Below, piece by piece: positions 41,942 to 53,109 of a stretch of DNA of 64,000 nucleotides. The stretch comes from Streptomyces sp. DH24. Its GTDB lineage: Bacteria; Actinomycetota; Actinomycetes; Streptomycetales; Streptomycetaceae. Each line of letters starts with the position of its first letter. Positions within the stretch are counted from its first letter, which is position 1. Made by a program: the position numbers and the translations under genes. The stretch is from positions 248,001-312,000 of the forward strand of contig NZ_JARVKW010000003.1 in the NCBI RefSeq assembly GCF_029813775.1, written 5' to 3'. The notes below the pieces were generated by a model. It ran no database searches, was not told the DNA's origin, and saw nothing but the letters and a program-made list of their open reading frames with translations.

Positions 41942-42526
41942 ATGCCGCTGCATGTGTCCCCGGCTCCCGCGCCCGCCCTGCGCACCGTCCTCACCGCGCT
42001 CGGTTCGCCCACCGCGCTCCGTGAGGCCCGCACCCCGTCCCTGCGCAACGCCCAGGGCCCGGCCACCCCCGAGCTGCCACTGCCGGTGCACGTCCTCGAC
42101 CGGATCACCGCCGAGGGCGTCTCCGCCACCAGGCTGACCGGGTGGCGCTTCCTCATCCGCTGCGGCGACCATGCCGTGGCCGCCGCGGAGACCATGCTGA
42201 CCCCCGACGGCTGGGCCTTCTCGCACTTCTTCGAGGGCCCCTACGTCACCTCGACCGAGCGGGCGCTGCGGCAGGCCGAGTCCGTGCCGCAGCCCTACCA
42301 GCCGCGCCTGCTGTCCCTGCCGAGCCTGTACATGCTCACGCTGTGGCTGCACGGCGACTGCACCGCGGACGCGGGCACCGGTCATCCGGCCCCGGGCGAC
42401 CTGCTCGTCCCGCTGGCGCCCGCGCCGCCCGGCATCGCCGCCCACCGCCCGCACCGGGTCGCCGACCTGATCCCGGTGCTGACCAACCGCGCCACCCCGT
42501 CGCGGCTGCTCCGCCCGACGGCCTGA
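41942..42526 (+). CDS. Hypothetical cytoplasmic protein
   Basis: A 194-residue protein of no family I recognise. The middle (residues 60-150) looks folded: GWRFLIRCGDHAVAAAETML, EGPYVTSTERALRQAESV and LLSLPSLYMLTLWLHGD. The flanks are Pro/Ala-rich. No signal peptide or membrane helix. Codon use is normal. GAGAGG lies upstream of the ATG. Followed by a good T-rich terminator, which supports that it is transcribed. Confidence 0.65.
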   Translation: MPLHVSPAPAPALRTVLTALGSPTALREARTPSLRNAQGPATPELPLPVHVLDRITAEGVSATRLTGWRFLIRCGDHAVAAAETMLTPDGWAFSHFFEGPYVTSTERALRQAESVPQPYQPRLLSLPSLYMLTLWLHGDCTADAGTGHPAPGDLLVPLAPAPPGIAAHRPHRVADLIPVLTNRATPSRLLRPTA

Positions 42527-42589
42527 CCGCCACGAGGGTTCCGGCCGCCGGCCGCCGACCGTCGGACCGTGTGACGCGGCAGGCACCGC

Positions 42590-42634
42590 GTACCCCGTCG
42601 CCGAAATCCGGGCGGCGGGGTACGTTTCTGTTTT
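42590..42634 (+). terminator. Rho-independent terminator
   Basis: GTACCCCGTCGCC (42590-42602) pairs with GGCGGCGGGGTAC (42611-42623), with one G-U, around an 8-nt loop. GTTTCTGTTTT (42624-42634) follows. It lies 64 bases after the stop of the preceding gene. In the rest of 42527-43017 I saw no gene. Confidence 0.8.
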
Positions 42635-43017
42635 CGGCGGGTTGCCGAGTCCGTTTCTCCGGCAGCCGCACGGCGCTCCGCCGAGCGCGTCATCACTCAT
42701 GCGAGCACTTTTCCGCTCGCGCGAGCATCGCCTTGCACGTACGAGCGGTTTGAGGTCCGCCGTCCGACTGGACTAGCCCCAACCGACCACGGCGAACCAC
42801 CCGAAGTGACAGGCCAGTTGGACTGAACCGTCCGGGCGGGTGATGCGTCATCAACCTGTGAGAAGCGGTGCCGCGAAATCCCTGCGGAATGGCGTCCGTG
42901 GGGCAACACTGGGATCCGACCGACTTGTCACAACGGGGGGCGGCCATGAACGAGTCTTCACGCCGCAGGACAGCGACAACAGCACACTCAACCGACACAC
43001 GACGAGAGAACCCACCC

Positions 43018-43221
43018 ATGTGCCAGCACCAGCCACCGTGTCCCTCAGCCCACTCCGCCGACCGGGAGTCCGCCCGTCTCGTGGCGCACCACCCGGAACA
43101 GGGATGGAGCCTGCTGTGCAACGGCGTCGTGCTCTTCGAGGACACCGGTGAGCTCCTGCCCGACGGCCGGATCATCGCCCCGCACCGTCCCGACGTCCGC
43201 CGGGTCGCGACCGCCGTCTGA
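43018..43221 (+). CDS. DUF5999 family small protein
   Basis: A 67-residue protein with the constant DUF5999 core: MCQHQPPCPSAHSADRESAR at the N-terminus (two Cys and His, possible metal site), then HHPEQGWSLLCNGVVLFEDTGELLPDG. Known only as a highly conserved streptomycete protein. ATG 43018 fits family length. An upstream in-frame ATG at 42946 with GGGGGG before it is possible and would add a Ser/Thr/Arg-rich extension. Confidence 0.8.
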   Translation: MCQHQPPCPSAHSADRESARLVAHHPEQGWSLLCNGVVLFEDTGELLPDGRIIAPHRPDVRRVATAV

Positions 43222-43262
43222 GCGCACCACGGGCGGCGCGCGACACCGTCCGCAGACACGAG

Positions 43263-43295
43263 GGGCCGGTCCGCGATCTCACGGCGAACCGGCCC
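43263..43295 (+). terminator. Hairpin after the DUF5999 gene
   Basis: GGGCCGGT (43263-43270) pairs with ACCGGCCC (43288-43295); the loop contains a further GC/GC pairing. It is 41 bases after the DUF5999 stop. The rest of 43222-43542 has no gene. Confidence 0.55.
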
Positions 43296-43460
43296 TGACG
43301 TATGTCCGGGCCCGGTCACCGACCGTAGCGCCCCGTGCGGAATCCGCGCCCGGCCGTCGGAGACGCCGACGCGGACGGTCGCCGGACACGCCTGTCACAC
43401 ACGAGCGTTGCGCCAGGCCGAACGCCTCCAGGAGCCGGAGTGCTCCTTCCACGGGCGCCC

Positions 43461-43474
43461 GTCTTCCGGAAGAC
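43461..43474. promoter_or_regulatory. Palindromic operator upstream of the LacI gene
   Basis: GTCTTCCGGAAGAC is a perfect 14-bp palindrome, 69 bases before the GTG at 43543, the usual size and symmetry of LacI-family sites. CCTCCAGGAG (43425-43434) and CTCCTGGAAG (43474-43483) form a near-perfect inverted repeat beside it. Confidence 0.5.
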
Positions 43475-43542
43475 TCCTGGAAGTTTCGCAGCCCCGCCGC
43501 ACGGCGAGCGGCGGCCGCGGCACCCGTCGACGGAGGTGGGAA

Positions 43543-44619
43543 GTGGCAGCAGGCGAGGCCGGCGCCGAGGAGGCCGCGGAGGACCGTGGGAAGGTCACCA
43601 TCACGGAGATCGCCCGCCGCGCCGGGGTCTCCGTCCCGACCGTCTCCCGGGTCGTCAACGGCCGGTCCGACGTGTCGCCGGGGACCCGCGCCCGGGTCGA
43701 GGACCTGCTCCGCAGGCACGGCTACCGCAGACGCCCCGCCACCTCGGCCACCCGCGCCACCCTGCTCGACCTGGTCTTCCACGACCTCGGCAGCCCCTGG
43801 GCCGTGGAGATCCTGCGCGGCGTGGAGGAGGCCGCCCACGCGTCCGGCGCCGGCACCGTCGTGTCGGCCATGAACGGCCGCTCCGGCGCCGCCCGCGAAT
43901 GGCTGCGCAATCTGCGCGCCCGCGCCTGCGACGGCGTCGTCCTCGTCACCTCCGCGCTGGAGCCGGGCCTGCACGACGAACTTCGGGTGCTCGGCGTCCC
44001 GCTGGTGGTCGTCGACCCGGCGGGCTCCCCCGCCCTGGACGTGCCGACCATCGGCGCCGCCAACTGGTCCGGCGGCCTGGCCGCCACCACCCACCTGCTC
44101 TCCCTGGGCCACCGCAGGATCGGCCTCGTCGCCGGACCGCCCCGGCTGCTGTGCTCCCGCGCCCGGCTCGACGGCTACCGGGCCGCGCTGGAGGGCGCGG
44201 GCATCGCCGTCGACGACTCCCTGATCGTGCCCGGCGACTTCCGGCCCGAGTCCGGCTTCACCGGCTGCGCGGCCCTGCTGGACCTTCCCGAGCCGCCCAC
44301 CGCCCTCTTCGCGGCCGGCGACCAGATGGCGCTCGGCGCGATCGAGGCCCTGCGCAGACGGGGACTGCGGGTGCCGGAGGACATGAGCGTGGTCGGTTTC
44401 GACGACCTTCCGGAGGTCCGCTGGTCGGCTCCGCCGCTGACCACGGTGCGCCAGCCCCTCGCCGACATGGGCAAGCTCGCCGTCCGTACGGTGCTGGGCC
44501 TGGCCCGCGGCGAACAGCCCGACGCACCACGCGTCGAACTGGGCACCGACCTGGTCGTCCGGGCCAGCACGGCACCCCCGGCCGACGCGCGACCGGACCG
44601 GCCGGCCCCTCTATCGTGA
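43543..44619 (+). CDS. LacI family transcriptional regulator
   Basis: A 358-residue LacI protein. The HTH with hinge is VTITEIARRAGVSVPTVSRVVNGRSDVSPGTRARVEDLLRRHGYRRR. The effector domain is a periplasmic-binding fold, with TATHLLSLGHRRIGLVAGPP, ALFAAGDQMALGAIEALRRRGLRVPEDMSVVGFDDLPE and TTVRQPLADMGKLAVR. It probably senses a sugar. The target genes are not obvious here. GGAGGTGGGAA precedes the GTG start. Five bases separate its stop from the HTH-TOBE gene, whose promoter overlaps its 3' end. Confidence 0.9.
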   Translation: MAAGEAGAEEAAEDRGKVTITEIARRAGVSVPTVSRVVNGRSDVSPGTRARVEDLLRRHGYRRRPATSATRATLLDLVFHDLGSPWAVEILRGVEEAAHASGAGTVVSAMNGRSGAAREWLRNLRARACDGVVLVTSALEPGLHDELRVLGVPLVVVDPAGSPALDVPTIGAANWSGGLAATTHLLSLGHRRIGLVAGPPRLLCSRARLDGYRAALEGAGIAVDDSLIVPGDFRPESGFTGCAALLDLPEPPTALFAAGDQMALGAIEALRRRGLRVPEDMSVVGFDDLPEVRWSAPPLTTVRQPLADMGKLAVRTVLGLARGEQPDAPRVELGTDLVVRASTAPPADARPDRPAPLS

Positions 44620-44623
44620 CCGC

Positions 44624-45019
44624 ATGCAGTCCTACACGATCGGCCAGGCGGCACGGCTGCTCGGCGTCAGCCCCGACACCGCGCGCCGCTGGGCGGACGC
44701 CGGCCGGATGGCCACCCACCGCGACGACAGCGGGCGACGGCTCATCGACGGACGGGACCTGGCCGCGTTCTCGGTCGAACTCGCCAAGGCGGGCGGCGCC
44801 GAGGAGGACACCCCGTACACCTCCGTCCGCAACGCCTTCCCCGGCATCGTCACCGCGATCAAGCTCGGCGACGTCGCCGCCCAGGTCGAGATCCAGGCCG
44901 GCCCGCACCGGCTGGTCTCCCTGCTCACCCGCGAGGCCGTCGAGGAACTCGGCCTGGAGGTCGGCATGGAGGCCACGGCCCGCGTGAAGTCGACGAACGT
45001 CCACATCGACCGCGCCTGA
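44624..45019 (+). CDS. HTH-TOBE (molybdate-binding) regulator
   Basis: A 131-residue protein in two domains. Residues 1-60 are a MerR/excisionase-like HTH (YTIGQAARLLGVSPDTARRWADAG). Residues 65-130 are a single TOBE/Mop domain, SVRNAFPGIVTAIKLGDVAAQVEIQAG then HRLVSLLTREAVEELGL, that binds molybdate or tungstate. It may replace ModE here by sensing molybdate and controlling modABC, which begins 212 bp downstream. TATCGT (44612-44617) ends six bases before the ATG, so it has its own leaderless promoter inside the LacI stop region. Confidence 0.85.
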   Translation: MQSYTIGQAARLLGVSPDTARRWADAGRMATHRDDSGRRLIDGRDLAAFSVELAKAGGAEEDTPYTSVRNAFPGIVTAIKLGDVAAQVEIQAGPHRLVSLLTREAVEELGLEVGMEATARVKSTNVHIDRA

Positions 45020-45231
45020 CCGGTACGTCCGCACCGGACCGCTCCCGCCCGCTCCTGTAGAAACGCACATGCGCACGCGCACCGCATCCAGCCTTGGCTC
45101 ATGCGATACGACTACAGACTCCTGCCTCGCATCTGCGGAACTATCATCGTGACGACGGAGTGGCGCTCCCCGGCGACCTGCGGCGCCTCCCCGCGACCAG
45201 AGGTACGAGAGGTACCAGAGGGAGTTGACCC

Positions 45232-46038
45232 GTGACGACCCGATCCGCGCACCGGACCCGTCGAGCCCTGCGGACGGGCGGCGCGGGAGCCGCCGCGCTG
45301 CTGGCCCTCGGCGCCTGCTCCCCCGCCGCGTCGCCGGACTCCGGCGCGTCCGGCGGCGAGGTCTCCGGGACGGTCACGGTCTTCGCGGCCGCCTCGCTGA
45401 AGGAGAGCTTCACGACGCTGGGCGAGCGGTTCGAGAAGGACCACCCCGGCACGAACGTCACGTTCAGCTTCGGCGGCAGCGACTCGCTGGCCGCCGGCAT
45501 CACCGGCGGCGCCCCCGTGGACGTCTTCGCCGCCGCCAGCACCCACACCATGGAGATCGTCGCGGACCACGGGGACGTGGCGGGCACCCCCGCCACCTTC
45601 GTCCGCAACCAGCTCGAAATCGCCACGCTGCCCGGCAACCCGGACCGGATCTCCTCCCTCAGGGACCTCACGCGGCCCGGCCTCAAGGTCGTCCTGTGCG
45701 ACACGTCCGTGCCGTGCGGCGCCGCCGCGCAGACCGCCCTGGACGCCGGCGGCCTGAAGCTCGAACCGGTGTCGTACGAGCAGGACGTCAAGAGCGCCCT
45801 GACGAAGGTCGAGCTGAAGGAGGCGGACGCCGCCGTCGTGTACAAGACGGACGTGCGGGCCGCGGGTGACAAGGTGGACGGCGTGGAGTTCCCGGAATCC
45901 GCCGAGGCCGTCAACGACTGTCCGATCGCCCTGCTCCGGAACGCGCCCAACCCCGGGGCGGCGAAGGCCTTCATCGCCCTCGTCAAGTCCGCCGAGGGAC
46001 AGAAGGTGCTGACCGACGCCGGGTTCCACCGGCCGTGA
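45232..46038 (+). CDS. modA: Molybdate-binding lipoprotein ModA
   Basis: A 268-residue solute-binding protein. The signal has a lipobox, ALGAC. The ModA fold is visible: VTVFAAASLKESFTTLGERFE (oxyanion-binding Ser), GSDSLAAGITGGAPVDVFAAAS, and YEQDVKSALTKVELKEADAAVVYKTDV. Binds molybdate or tungstate outside the membrane and delivers it to ModBC. GGGAG precedes the GTG start. Its stop overlaps modB by four bases. Confidence 0.94.
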   Translation: MTTRSAHRTRRALRTGGAGAAALLALGACSPAASPDSGASGGEVSGTVTVFAAASLKESFTTLGERFEKDHPGTNVTFSFGGSDSLAAGITGGAPVDVFAAASTHTMEIVADHGDVAGTPATFVRNQLEIATLPGNPDRISSLRDLTRPGLKVVLCDTSVPCGAAAQTALDAGGLKLEPVSYEQDVKSALTKVELKEADAAVVYKTDVRAAGDKVDGVEFPESAEAVNDCPIALLRNAPNPGAAKAFIALVKSAEGQKVLTDAGFHRP

Positions 46039-46877
46039 CCCGCGCCCACAAGACCCCACGGGACCGCACCGGTCGTACCGGCGCTCGCAGGCCGGTGCGG
46101 CGCGGGGTGCCGCTCCCCATCCTGGTCCCGGCGCTCGCGGGCCTGGCGTTTCTGCTGCTGCCGCTGATCGCCCTCCTGGTACGCACCCCCTGGCGCAGTC
46201 TCCCGGACCAGCTGACCAGCGCCGCGGTCTGGGAGGCGCTGCGCCTGTCGCTGGTGTGCGCCACGGCGGCGACCGTGCTCAGCCTGGTCGTCGGGGTGCC
46301 GCTGGCCTGGCTGCTGGCCCGCACCGACTTCCCCGGCCGCGGTCTCGTGCGGGCCCTGGTGACACTGCCGCTGGTGCTGCCCCCGGTGGTGGGCGGCGTG
46401 GCCCTGCTGCTCGCCCTCGGTCGCAACGGCGTCGTCGGGCAGTGGCTGGACGCGTGGTTCGGCATCACGCTGCCGTTCACCACGGCCGGCGTCGTCGTCG
46501 CGGAGACGTTCGTGGCCCTGCCGTTCCTCGTCATCAGCGTGGAGGGCACCCTGCGGGCGGCAGACCCGCGCTACGAGGAGGCGGCCACCACGCTCGGCGC
46601 GTCCCGGTTCACGGCGTTCCGCCGGGTCACGCTGCCGCTGATCGCGCCGGGCATCGCCGCGGGCGCCGTCCTGGCGTGGGCCCGGGCCCTGGGCGAGTTC
46701 GGGGCGACGATCACCTTCGCCGGCAACTTCCCCGGCCGCACCCAGACCATGCCGCTCGCGGTGTACCTGGCCCTGCAGAACGACCCGGCGGCGGCCATCG
46801 CCCTCAGCCTGGTCCTGCTGGCGGTCTCGATCGCGGTCCTGGCGGGCCTGCGCGACCGATGGATGACGCCGTCATGA
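46035..46877 (+). CDS. modB: Molybdate ABC transporter permease ModB
   Basis: A 280-residue membrane protein with about six helices. The conserved EAA-type loop that docks the ATPase is YEEAATTLGASRFTAFRRVTLPLIAPGI. LVLPPVVGGVALLLALGRNG and LGEFGATITFAGNFPGRTQT are ModB-typical. The GTG start shares four bases (GTGA) with the modA stop, and its TGA overlaps the modC ATG. Confidence 0.94.
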   Translation: MTRAHKTPRDRTGRTGARRPVRRGVPLPILVPALAGLAFLLLPLIALLVRTPWRSLPDQLTSAAVWEALRLSLVCATAATVLSLVVGVPLAWLLARTDFPGRGLVRALVTLPLVLPPVVGGVALLLALGRNGVVGQWLDAWFGITLPFTTAGVVVAETFVALPFLVISVEGTLRAADPRYEEAATTLGASRFTAFRRVTLPLIAPGIAAGAVLAWARALGEFGATITFAGNFPGRTQTMPLAVYLALQNDPAAAIALSLVLLAVSIAVLAGLRDRWMTPS

Positions 46878-47938
46878 CCGACACCGCGGCCGCCCCCGCA
46901 CAAGGGCTCGACGCCCGCCTCGTGGTCGACCGAGGCGCCTTCCGGCTCGACGTGACGCTGACGGTGGCCCCCGGTGACGTCGTCGCCCTGCTCGGCCCGA
47001 ACGGCGCCGGCAAGTCCACCGCCCTGCGCGCACTCGCCGGTCTCGCCCCGCTCAGCGACGGTCATCTGCGTCTGGACGGCACCGACCTGGACCGTACGCC
47101 TCCGGAGTCCCGCCCGGTCGGCGTCGTCTTCCAGGACTACCTGCTCTTCCCGCACCTCACCGCCCTGGACAACGTGGCCTTCGGCCCGCGCTGCCGGGGG
47201 GCGAGCCGGGCCGAGGCCCGCGCGCAGGCCGCCCGGTGGCTGGACCGCATGGGCCTCGCCGAGCACGCCGGCGCCAAACCCCGCCGACTGTCCGGCGGCC
47301 AGGCCCAGCGCGTCGCGCTGGCCCGCGCCCTGGCCACCCGGCCCCGGCTGCTGCTGCTCGACGAGCCGCTGGCGGCCCTGGACGCGCGGACCCGCCTGGA
47401 GGTGCGCGCCCAGCTGCGCCGTCACCTGGCCGAGTTCGAGGCGGTCGCCCTCCTCGTCACGCACGACCCGCTGGACGCCATGGTGCTGGCCGACCGGCTC
47501 GTCGTGGTCGAGGACGGCCGCGTCGTCCAGGAGGGCACACCGGCCGACATCGCGCGGCATCCCCGTACCGACTACATCGCCCAGCTGGTCGGCCTGAACC
47601 TGTACCGCGGGCAGGCCGACGGCCACACCGTGCGGCTGGAGGCGGGCCCGTCCATCACCACGACGGAGGACCTGTCGGGCCCGGTCTTCGTGGCGTTCCC
47701 GCCGGGCGCCGTGACCCTGCACCGGGAGCGGCCCACCGGCTCCAGCGCCCGCAACGTGTGGGCCTGCGAGGTCGTGGGCCTGGACACCCACGGCGACCAG
47801 ATCCGGGCGGGCCTCACCGGCGAACTGCCCCTCGCCGCCGACCTCACGACGGTCGCGGCGGCCGAGCTTGACCTGCGCCCGGGCGCACCGGTGTGGGCCA
47901 CGGTGAAGGCGACGCAGACGCACGCCTACCCGGCGTGA
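46874..47938 (+). CDS. modC: Molybdate ABC transporter ATPase ModC
   Basis: A 354-residue ABC ATPase that powers ModB. Walker A is GPNGAGKST, the Q-loop FQDYLLFPHLTAL, the signature LSGGQAQRVALARAL, Walker B LLLLDEPLAALDART, and the H-loop LLVTHDPLDAM. A C-terminal TOBE domain (residues 290-354) can bind molybdate for feedback. The ATG overlaps the modB stop (ATGA). Last gene before the hairpin at 47948. Confidence 0.94.
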   Translation: MTDTAAAPAQGLDARLVVDRGAFRLDVTLTVAPGDVVALLGPNGAGKSTALRALAGLAPLSDGHLRLDGTDLDRTPPESRPVGVVFQDYLLFPHLTALDNVAFGPRCRGASRAEARAQAARWLDRMGLAEHAGAKPRRLSGGQAQRVALARALATRPRLLLLDEPLAALDARTRLEVRAQLRRHLAEFEAVALLVTHDPLDAMVLADRLVVVEDGRVVQEGTPADIARHPRTDYIAQLVGLNLYRGQADGHTVRLEAGPSITTTEDLSGPVFVAFPPGAVTLHRERPTGSSARNVWACEVVGLDTHGDQIRAGLTGELPLAADLTTVAAAELDLRPGAPVWATVKATQTHAYPA

Positions 47939-47947
47939 CACAGACGA

Positions 47948-47977
47948 AGGGGCGCCACCCGGCCGGGCGGCGCCCCT
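47948..47977. terminator. Hairpin between modC and gcvP
   Basis: AGGGGCGCC (47948-47956) pairs with GGCGCCCCT (47969-47977), with CCGGCCGG in the loop able to fold further. It separates the convergent mod operon and gcvP. Confidence 0.75.
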
Positions 47978-48000
47978 CACTCGTCGGTGCGTCGGGGAGG

Positions 48001-50886
<2,886 letters not shown>

Positions 50887-50949
50887 TGCGGAGGCCTCCT
50901 GGTCTGACGCGACCTTCGAGGGGCACCACGGCGCGGGTACCCGGACGGC

Positions 50950-51160
50950 CTCCCCCTCTGTCATCTCAACCTGAGAGCTTCACCGGGCCGCCCGCGGGCA
51001 CCCGGCTTTCACCGTCGGTGAGAGCGGAAGCCGTCGACACCCGCCCTGCTTTCCAGAGTGACCTCGTCCGTGCGGTACGTGGGCCTGAGAGATTCCGGGG
51101 AGGATTTGCTCCTTCGGCGCCTCCGGTGGAGTTCGGAGGACTCTCCCGCACGGGGTCAGC
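50950..51160 (-). promoter_or_regulatory. Tandem glycine riboswitch
   Basis: Read on the minus strand, aptamer 1 (51160 down to about 51082) has CGGGAGAGTCC, then GGCGCCGAAGGAGCAA and CCGGAATCTCTCAGGC. Aptamer 2 (about 51062 down to 50952) has ACTCTGGAAAGCAG, CCGACGGTGAAAGCC and GTGAAGCTCTCAGG. These are the conserved cores of the two-aptamer glycine riboswitch, which activates gcv genes when glycine is high. It ends 64 bases before the gcvP start, room for the expression platform. The rest up to the PRC gene is promoter. Confidence 0.93.
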
Positions 51161-51271
51161 AGCCGTTGCCAGCCTACCAGCGAGGTCAACGGACGGGCCT
51201 TCGAGTGGCCGCTGACCCGAATGTGCTCTTTTGTAGTGCTTACGGAGGAGTTGCGACCAAGTGGAGGGCCC

Positions 51272-51643
51272 GTGCAGACCGACATCGATCCGCGCAACCT
51301 GATCGGCCGCAAGGCGTTCGACCGCAACGGCACCAAGATCGGCACGGTGGACGAGATCTACCTCGACGACGCGACCGGTGAACCCGAGTGGGCGGCGATA
51401 CGCACGGGCCTGTTCGGCAGAGACGCCTTCGTCCCCCTGGAGCCCAGCGAGCTGGTCGAGGGCACCCTGCGCGTGCCCTTCGACCGGGCGCTGATCAGGG
51501 ACGCCCCGGACTTCGGCGTCGGCCGCCACCTGTCACCCGAGCAGGAACTCCAGCTCTACCACCACTACGGTCTCGACGCGGCCGCCCCTCCGCCGGTCCC
51601 GGACCGCGACTTCGGCAAGCTGGCCGGCACCGACGACAGCTGA
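51272..51643 (+). CDS. PRC-barrel domain protein
   Basis: A 123-residue protein with a single PRC-barrel: LIGRKAFDRNGTKIGTVDEIYLDDATGEPEWAAIRTGLFGRDAFVPLE. Such small actinobacterial proteins share the fold of photosynthetic reaction-centre H-subunit and RimM; function is unknown, often stress- or envelope-linked. A C-terminal tail is Pro-rich. GGAGG is five bases before the GTG. The stop is 22 bp from the dinB stop on the other strand. Confidence 0.87.
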   Translation: MQTDIDPRNLIGRKAFDRNGTKIGTVDEIYLDDATGEPEWAAIRTGLFGRDAFVPLEPSELVEGTLRVPFDRALIRDAPDFGVGRHLSPEQELQLYHHYGLDAAAPPPVPDRDFGKLAGTDDS

Positions 51644-51665
51644 GCGGCCCTGACCGGGCCCCGTC

Positions 51666-53054
51666 TCAGCCTGTCGCCCCGGTGTCGCCACCGGCCCTGG
51701 TGCCCCCGTCGGCGTCGCCGGGTCTTCGCGCGACCAGCGGCAGCGGCTCGGCCGGCTCCAGAGCGGGATCGTCCGTCCGGAAGGTGCGCACCCGCCCGGG
51801 CCCGGAGCAGGGCGTCTCGAACCGCACGGTGACCCGCCCGAGACCGCTGCCCTGCACCCACCCGTGCCCGTATTCGGCGTGCCGTACGTCGTGCCCGGCC
51901 GGCCAGCGCCGCTCGGCCGGCAGCTGCTGCTCGGCGGGCCCGTCGTCCTCGCGCTCCTCGTCGAGTTCCTCGGCGTGCTCGCCCGCCGTCTGCGCGAACA
52001 GGTCCTCCTGCGTGTAGTCGGCGAGGCCGCTGACCCCGACCCCGAGCAGCCTGACGCCGCCCGTGGTGTCCACGGACTCCAGCAGCCGGGCAGCCGCCTC
52101 CCGCACCACGGCGGGATCGTCGGTGGGCCCGCGCAACGTCTCGGAGCGGGTCAGCGTCGAGAAGTCGTACCGCCGCACCTTCAGCACGATCGTCCGCCCC
52201 GACAGCCCGGCCCCGCGCAGCCTGCGCACGCACCGGTCGGCCAGCCGCTGCACCTCCAGGCCGACCCGCGTCCGGTCGTGGATGTCGACGTCGTAGGTGT
52301 CCTCGACCGACACGGACTTGGTCTCCCGCTCGGCCACCACCGGCCGCTCGTCGTGCGCCAGGGCCATCGCGTGGAGCGCGTGCCCGTGGGCCTTGCCGAG
52401 CAGCCGTACGAGCTCGTCCTCGCCCGCCTCGGCGAGCTCGTCCACCGTGTGGATGCCGGCGCGCCGCAGATGGTCGCCGGTCGCCGGCCCGACACCCGGC
52501 AGCGTCCGTACCGACAGGGGCGCGAGCAGGGCACGCTCGGTGCCCGGCTCGATCAGCACGAGACCGTCGGGTTTGGCCTGCTCGGAGGCGATCTTCGCGA
52601 GCATCTTGGAGGCGGCCAGCCCCACCGACCCGGTGAGACCGGTGACGGCCCGGATGTCCGCCCGCAGCCGGGTGCCGACCAGGCGCGCCGACTGCTCGTC
52701 CCAGGCCGCTCCCCCGGCCTCCAGGTCCACGAACGCCTCGTCCAGGCTGAGCGGCTCCACCAGCGGCGACAGGGCCCGCAGCAGCTCCATGACCTGCTCG
52801 CTGATCGTCCGGTAGAACCCGAAGCGCGGCACGAGATACGCGGCGTTCGGCGCGAGCCGCCGGGCCTGCGCCATGGGCATCGCCGAGTGGACTCCGAAGA
52901 CCCGCGCCTCGTAGGAGCAGGTGGCGACCACTCCGCGCGGGCCGAGCCCGCCCACGATCACGGCCTTCCCGCGCAGGCTCGGCTTGGACGCCTGCTCCAC
53001 CGAGGCGAAGAAGGCATCCATGTCGAGGTGCAGGATCGTGGGCGCGGCTCTCAC
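51666..53054 (-). CDS. dinB: DNA polymerase IV (Y-family)
   Basis: A 462-residue translesion polymerase. Catalytic motifs are LHLDMDAFFASVEQ and LSLDEAFVDL (carboxylates for metals). The little-finger region is KSVSVEDTYDVDIHDRTRVGLEVQRL. YTQEDLFAQT contains a Qxx(L)F beta-clamp-binding motif. A C-terminal extension (HAEYGHGWVQGSGLGRVTVRFETP) resembles a small SH3/Tudor-like domain seen in some actinobacterial DinB. It copies damaged DNA with low fidelity. Last gene of the run after the MerR gene; GTG start. Confidence 0.92.
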   Translation of the reverse strand: MRAAPTILHLDMDAFFASVEQASKPSLRGKAVIVGGLGPRGVVATCSYEARVFGVHSAMPMAQARRLAPNAAYLVPRFGFYRTISEQVMELLRALSPLVEPLSLDEAFVDLEAGGAAWDEQSARLVGTRLRADIRAVTGLTGSVGLAASKMLAKIASEQAKPDGLVLIEPGTERALLAPLSVRTLPGVGPATGDHLRRAGIHTVDELAEAGEDELVRLLGKAHGHALHAMALAHDERPVVAERETKSVSVEDTYDVDIHDRTRVGLEVQRLADRCVRRLRGAGLSGRTIVLKVRRYDFSTLTRSETLRGPTDDPAVVREAAARLLESVDTTGGVRLLGVGVSGLADYTQEDLFAQTAGEHAEELDEEREDDGPAEQQLPAERRWPAGHDVRHAEYGHGWVQGSGLGRVTVRFETPCSGPGRVRTFRTDDPALEPAEPLPLVARRPGDADGGTRAGGDTGATG

Positions 53055-53086
53055 ACGTCCGATGCTGCCCTACGCCACTGACAACA

Positions 53087-53101
53087 CCCCGCTCAGCGGG
53101 G
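53087..53101 (-). terminator. Short hairpin between MerR and dinB
   Basis: CCCCGCT (53087-53093) and AGCGGGG (53095-53101) are perfect complements; the stem would be six to seven bases. It lies just after the MerR stop and could reduce read-through into dinB. Confidence 0.45.
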
Positions 53102-53109
53102 CGCGCGTC

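Noticed and set aside
45020-45231. Molybdenum-cofactor riboswitch upstream of modA
   Set aside because: The stretch has no recognisable Moco-motif core; only a possible -10 and some GC-rich inverted repeats were seen.
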